Source of the DNA: Bacillota bacterium
GTDB lineage: Bacteria > Bacillota_A > Clostridia > DSM-8532
Assembly (NCBI GenBank): GCA_023424865.1
Contig: JAFADM010000254.1
Location: forward strand, 1 to 5,563
Direction: 5' to 3'
Length of the DNA stretch: 5,563 bases
Shown: positions 5,359 to 5,563 of the stretch, in pieces
How positions within the stretch are numbered: position 1 is the first letter of the stretch
Layout: each line of letters starts with the position of its first letter
The notes under the pieces: generated by a model
The model's input: only the letters and a program-made list of their open reading frames with translations
Told to the model about the DNA's origin: nothing
Database searches by the model: none
Made by a program: the position numbers and the translations under genes

Positions 5359-5563
5359 TTAGTGAAGCTTCCAGTAAAGGTCATTCCAGCGAAGCTCATT
5401 TTTAAGCTGACGCAGGGTGGTGTTCCTGTCGATAACCACGCACTCGATGCCCGTCATTTCCGCCCAGTCTGTCAAATGCTCTGTGGTGAGAACATCGGAG
5501 AAGACGGTATGATGGGCTCCGCCTGACAGTATCCAGGCTTCTGCCGCAGTGGACAGGGAGGGC
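5359..5563 (-). CDS. araA: L-arabinose isomerase, C-terminal part (5' end outside window)
   Basis: The last 67 residues plus stop of a minus-strand gene are present; the rest lies beyond the right edge. The sequence STAAEAWILSGGAHHTVFS followed by the segment around EMTGIECVVID and the ending LRWNDLYWKLH matches the C-terminus of L-arabinose isomerase, which converts L-arabinose to L-ribulose in the first step of arabinose breakdown. The HH pair in GGAHH includes the metal-binding histidine near the C-terminus known in this family. Most of the active site is outside the window. The gene is followed by the 10-bp array, the palindrome and a terminator, then galM on the same strand. Confidence 0.9.
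   Translation of the reverse strand, partial: PSLSTAAEAWILSGGAHHTVFSDVLTTEHLTDWAEMTGIECVVIDRNTTLRQLKNELRWNDLYWKLH

Overview
The window looks like chromosomal DNA from a Bacillota bacterium, most likely of the class Clostridia. The evidence is a Memo/AMMECR1 fusion overlapping its radical SAM partner, strong purine-rich Shine-Dalgarno sites, GTG starts, and arabinose-type sugar genes (araA, aldose 1-epimerase). Base composition of the two flanks is moderate (hand counts of sample 60-base lines give about 53-57% GC). I cannot name a genus.

Region 1 (1-2128, + strand) is a translationally coupled two-gene unit encoding the three components of the AmmeMemoRadiSam system. The first gene, cut by the left window edge, fuses a Memo/LigB-like metal-site domain to an AMMECR1 domain. 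The second, overlapping it by the four bases GTGA, is the radical SAM enzyme. The family is well defined by co-occurrence, but I know of no established substrate.

Region 2 (about 2190-3780, - strand genes) is visibly AT-richer (sample lines 32-42% GC). It carries a flavin reductase-like FMN protein followed 39 bases later by an unrecognised protein with three membrane segments. The pair points towards the AmmeMemoRadiSam genes (convergent) and is bracketed by a diverged, gapped direct repeat. It looks like an acquired two-gene module.

Region 3 (3651-4007) has no gene. It holds an almost perfect 45-bp palindrome, flanked by short complementary segments that can form alternative stems, and weaker hairpins close to the end of galM.

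Region 4 (4008-5563, - strand) is a sugar-use region. The 3' end of L-arabinose isomerase (araA) enters from the right edge. It is followed by a nine-unit, 10-bp tandem repeat, a 16-bp palindrome and a strong intrinsic terminator. Next come an extended -10 promoter and an aldose 1-epimerase (galM-like), which probably interconverts sugar anomers for the neighbouring arabinose pathway.

The most unusual items are the Memo-AMMECR1/radical SAM unit, the 10-bp array in the araA 3' region, the 45-bp palindrome, and the low-GC flavin reductase/membrane protein pair.
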